From Streptomyces violaceoruber (GTDB lineage: Bacteria > Actinomycetota > Actinomycetes > Streptomycetales > Streptomycetaceae): a stretch of DNA of 64,000 bases. This document shows positions 62,053 to 64,000 of the stretch, in pieces. Where the stretch lies: the NCBI GenBank assembly GCA_000720805.1, contig JODI01000040.1, forward strand, positions 15,309-79,308, written 5' to 3'. Position 1 is the stretch's first letter. Each line of letters starts with the position of its first letter. Under the pieces are notes generated by a model, which worked only from the letters and a program-made list of their open reading frames with translations, did no database searches and had not been told where the DNA came from. The position numbers were made by a program, and so were the translations under genes.

Positions 62053-64000
62053 CTACGGCGTCAGCGTCCGGCCCAGGTGGGCGTCTGTCGGGGTGCCCAG
62101 GGTCGTCTTGCTGAGGATGACCGTCTGGCTGTAGCCGAGGCCCGTGCTGTTGCTCGGGAGATACATGAGGATGCCGTCGCCGCCGTCCTCGTTCTCCACG
62201 CCGAAGGTGAGGTCGGCGCGGCCGTAGCCGGAGAGGTCGGACAGGGAGACCGCCGAGCCGAAGTGGTCGGCGGTCTCGGTGGCGCCGGGGACGCCGGAGG
62301 TGTCCTGCGAGACGCCGATCGAACCGGAGCCGGTGAGACCGGTGGAGGTGCCCTTGAGGAGGACCGCGTCGCCGGCGTCGGCGCGGTTGCCGCCGTCCCG
62401 GGAGAGGTCCTCGTACGGGGCGCCGACGACGACGTCGGCGTATCCGTCCGCGTTGGAGTCACCGACGGAGACGGAGGCGCCGAAGGCGTCGTCGAGTTCG
62501 TTGCCGCCGGGGACGTAGGCCGTGTCCTGGTGGATGACGCTCATGCCGGTCGTGGTGAACCCGGTCGAGGTGCCCGGGAGCATCGTCACCTGGCCGCCGG
62601 ACTTGCCGCCCGACTCGGAGGCGTACGGCTGGCCGATCACGATGTCGTCGTAGCCGTTGCCGTTCACGTCGCCCGCGGCGATCGAGCGGCCTCCCTTGAC
62701 CGAGATCACGCCCACCTTCGTCAGGCCCGACGCCGAGCCCGCGAAGCGGACCACGCGGCCGATGCCGCCGGTGTCGCGGTAGTTGAGGGCCACGTCGGCG
62801 TAGCCGTCCCGGTTGAAGTCGCCGGTCGCGGCGTCGAGGTAGGCGACCGAGCCGGTGGCCGAGGTGAGCGTGCCGTACAGGTACTTGGTGCCGCTGAGCC
62901 GGACGTTCCAGTTGCCGCCCCTGCCGGTGCCGGCCGAGAAGACGTCCGCCTTGCCGTCGCCGTTGAAGTCGCCGACGGCGACCGTCGTGCCGAGCTTGGC
63001 GCCGGCCGCCGTGACCCCCGAAGTGCTGTACGAGAAGCCGGTGTCGAGCGCCGGGCCGTACATCACCGTGACCGAGCCGCGGTCCGCGTTGCCGCTGGTG
63101 TCGTCCTCGCCGGGAGCGCCGATCGCGAGGTCGGCGTAACCGTCGCCGTTGACGTCGCCCCACGCGGTGGACGCGCCGAAGTTGTCACCCGTCTCGGTGG
63201 AGCCGGGCACACCCGGGCTGCTCTGCGTCAGCGACACCTTCGCCGCCGGGACCGGGCCGTCGACGCCGCCCGGGACCACCTTCACGGCGTTGGCCCGCGG
63301 CACACCCGCTGCCAGGTCCGTCACGCCGTCCCGGTTGACGTCGGAGGTGGCCAGGGCGTGCGAGATGCCCGGGGTCTTCGCGAGGGAGGCGATCTGCGCC
63401 AGTTTCGGATAGAGGTTCTTGCCGGGGCAGGCCGTCGCGTTGGTGTCCCGGTGGCCGAAGACACGCGGCAGCGTGATCGACGTGCCCTGCTCGACCAGGT
63501 TGCCGTCCTGGCCCTTGGGGCTGCCGGAGGTCAGTGTGACCTTGCCGGTCGGGTCGATGCCGTACATCCCGAACTTCCACGCCACGATCCGCGCGATCGC
63601 GTCGAGCGCGGCGCGGCTGGGCTTGGCGGTCTCGAAGTTGCCGATGTACGAGATGCCGACGGTGTTGGTGTTGAAGCCGATGTCGTGGGCGCCGATCACC
63701 GGCAGGTCCGTCCCGCCGCTGCGGCCTTCGAAGATCTGGCCGCACCTGTCGACGACGAAGTTGTAGCCGATGTCGTAGTAGCCGCGGGCGAAGTGCTCCT
63801 GCTGGATGGAACGCATCCGGGCCCGGGACTCGGCGCAGGACAGCGTGTTGTCGCTGTCCGTGCCGGTGTGGTGGATGACGGCGGCCTTGATCTCGGTGCC
63901 GTAGGCGGGTGTGCCGTCGTAGTCCGTGGAGGCGCCCCACTCGGCCTGCGTGATGATCGGGGGCTTCACGACCGTGGAGGGACGGGGGGCGGGAACGGTG
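62053..64000 (-). CDS. Peptidoglycan-recognition/N-acetylmuramoyl-L-alanine amidase with FG-GAP repeats (5' end off the window)
   Basis: The visible 648 codons start in a linker (VPAPRPSTVVKPPIITQ) and continue with an amidase_2/PGRP domain. The zinc ligands are visible in KAAVIHHTGTD (His), VFGHRDTNATACPG (His and Cys), with WGASTDY and YNFVVDRCGQIFEGR as family signatures. About 400 residues of FG-GAP/VCBS repeats follow (TSDVNRDGVTDLAAGVP, WGDVNGDGYADLAIGAPGE, VAVGDFNGDGKADVF and later copies), each with a DxNxDGxxD calcium loop, likely forming a beta-propeller. Secreted cell-wall hydrolase; the signal peptide is beyond the right edge. Confidence 0.92.
   Translation of the reverse strand, partial: TVPAPRPSTVVKPPIITQAEWGASTDYDGTPAYGTEIKAAVIHHTGTDSDNTLSCAESRARMRSIQQEHFARGYYDIGYNFVVDRCGQIFEGRSGGTDLPVIGAHDIGFNTNTVGISYIGNFETAKPSRAALDAIARIVAWKFGMYGIDPTGKVTLTSGSPKGQDGNLVEQGTSITLPRVFGHRDTNATACPGKNLYPKLAQIASLAKTPGISHALATSDVNRDGVTDLAAGVPRANAVKVVPGGVDGPVPAAKVSLTQSSPGVPGSTETGDNFGASTAWGDVNGDGYADLAIGAPGEDDTSGNADRGSVTVMYGPALDTGFSYSTSGVTAAGAKLGTTVAVGDFNGDGKADVFSAGTGRGGNWNVRLSGTKYLYGTLTSATGSVAYLDAATGDFNRDGYADVALNYRDTGGIGRVVRFAGSASGLTKVGVISVKGGRSIAAGDVNGNGYDDIVIGQPYASESGGKSGGQVTMLPGTSTGFTTTGMSVIHQDTAYVPGGNELDDAFGASVSVGDSNADGYADVVVGAPYEDLSRDGGNRADAGDAVLLKGTSTGLTGSGSIGVSQDTSGVPGATETADHFGSAVSLSDLSGYGRADLTFGVENEDGGDGILMYLPSNSTGLGYSQTVILSKTTLGTPTDAHLGRTLTP

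Overview
The window is high-GC actinobacterial DNA and almost certainly comes from a Streptomyces chromosome. The reading frames have extreme GC bias, GTG and occasional TTG starts are common, and there are ECF sigma, TetR and two-component regulators, a mycothiol-type DinB enzyme, a GH20 hexosaminidase and an sdhCDAB operon. From memory (not checked), the order glyA, ECF sigma, trpS, YihY/BrkB, D-Ala-D-Ala carboxypeptidase, SCO4848-type membrane protein, metallophosphoesterase, then sdh and a hexosaminidase matches the core chromosome around SCO4837-SCO4860 of S. coelicolor.

Layout. (1) 1-3467: a fused aminodeoxychorismate synthase (partial, leaving the left edge) behind an ABM-domain membrane protein, divergent from a DUF3050 protein. 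(2) 3498-14381: core genes, namely a DMT transporter, a lipoprotein with an ATP-grasp synthetase-like enzyme, ornithine aminotransferase, a ZTP-type riboswitch with glyA, an ECF sigma/membrane-partner pair with two related membrane proteins and two matching ECF promoters, trpS and a 2H phosphoesterase. (3) 14400-18642: an accessory cassette. A decapitated GMC oxidoreductase is followed by a nucleosidase-like protein, a uracil-DNA-glycosylase-like protein with extra cysteines, and a GDPD-like/beta-sandwich protein. (4) 18829-20772: a TetR/flavin monooxygenase pair around three copies of one 15-bp palindrome. (5) 20977-37296: mainly core genes (BrkB, DacA, phosphoesterase, oligopeptide-binding protein, two-component system and MMPL transporter, a small TetR regulon with paired operators, a VOC protein, DUF4132).

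(6) 37300-53350: a patchwork accessory island. It carries decayed reading frames, small unknown genes, an RHH/PIN-like toxin-antitoxin pair, a large STAND ATPase, a frameshifted ETEC_3214-type gene, a tandem two-domain zeta toxin with a convergent small partner gene, an unrecognised 336-aa protein, an RHH regulator, an XRE-cupin regulator beside a truncated MFS gene, a dehalogenase-like hydrolase, an IS5-family insertion sequence sitting against the tail of another transposase, a DinB-like enzyme and an MHYT sensor. No integrase or tRNA was found, so the island boundaries are inferred from gene content. (7) 53792-64000: sdhCDAB with its terminator, a UraD-like protein, a GH20 hexosaminidase, three small hypotheticals, a 25-bp perfect inverted-repeat terminator and a peptidoglycan amidase with FG-GAP repeats that leaves the right edge.

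The best candidates for something undescribed are the 14672-18642 nucleosidase/glycosylase cassette and the STAND plus zeta segment at 39524-47315. Smaller leads are the pabAB/DUF3050 locus and the two-promoter ECF regulon.
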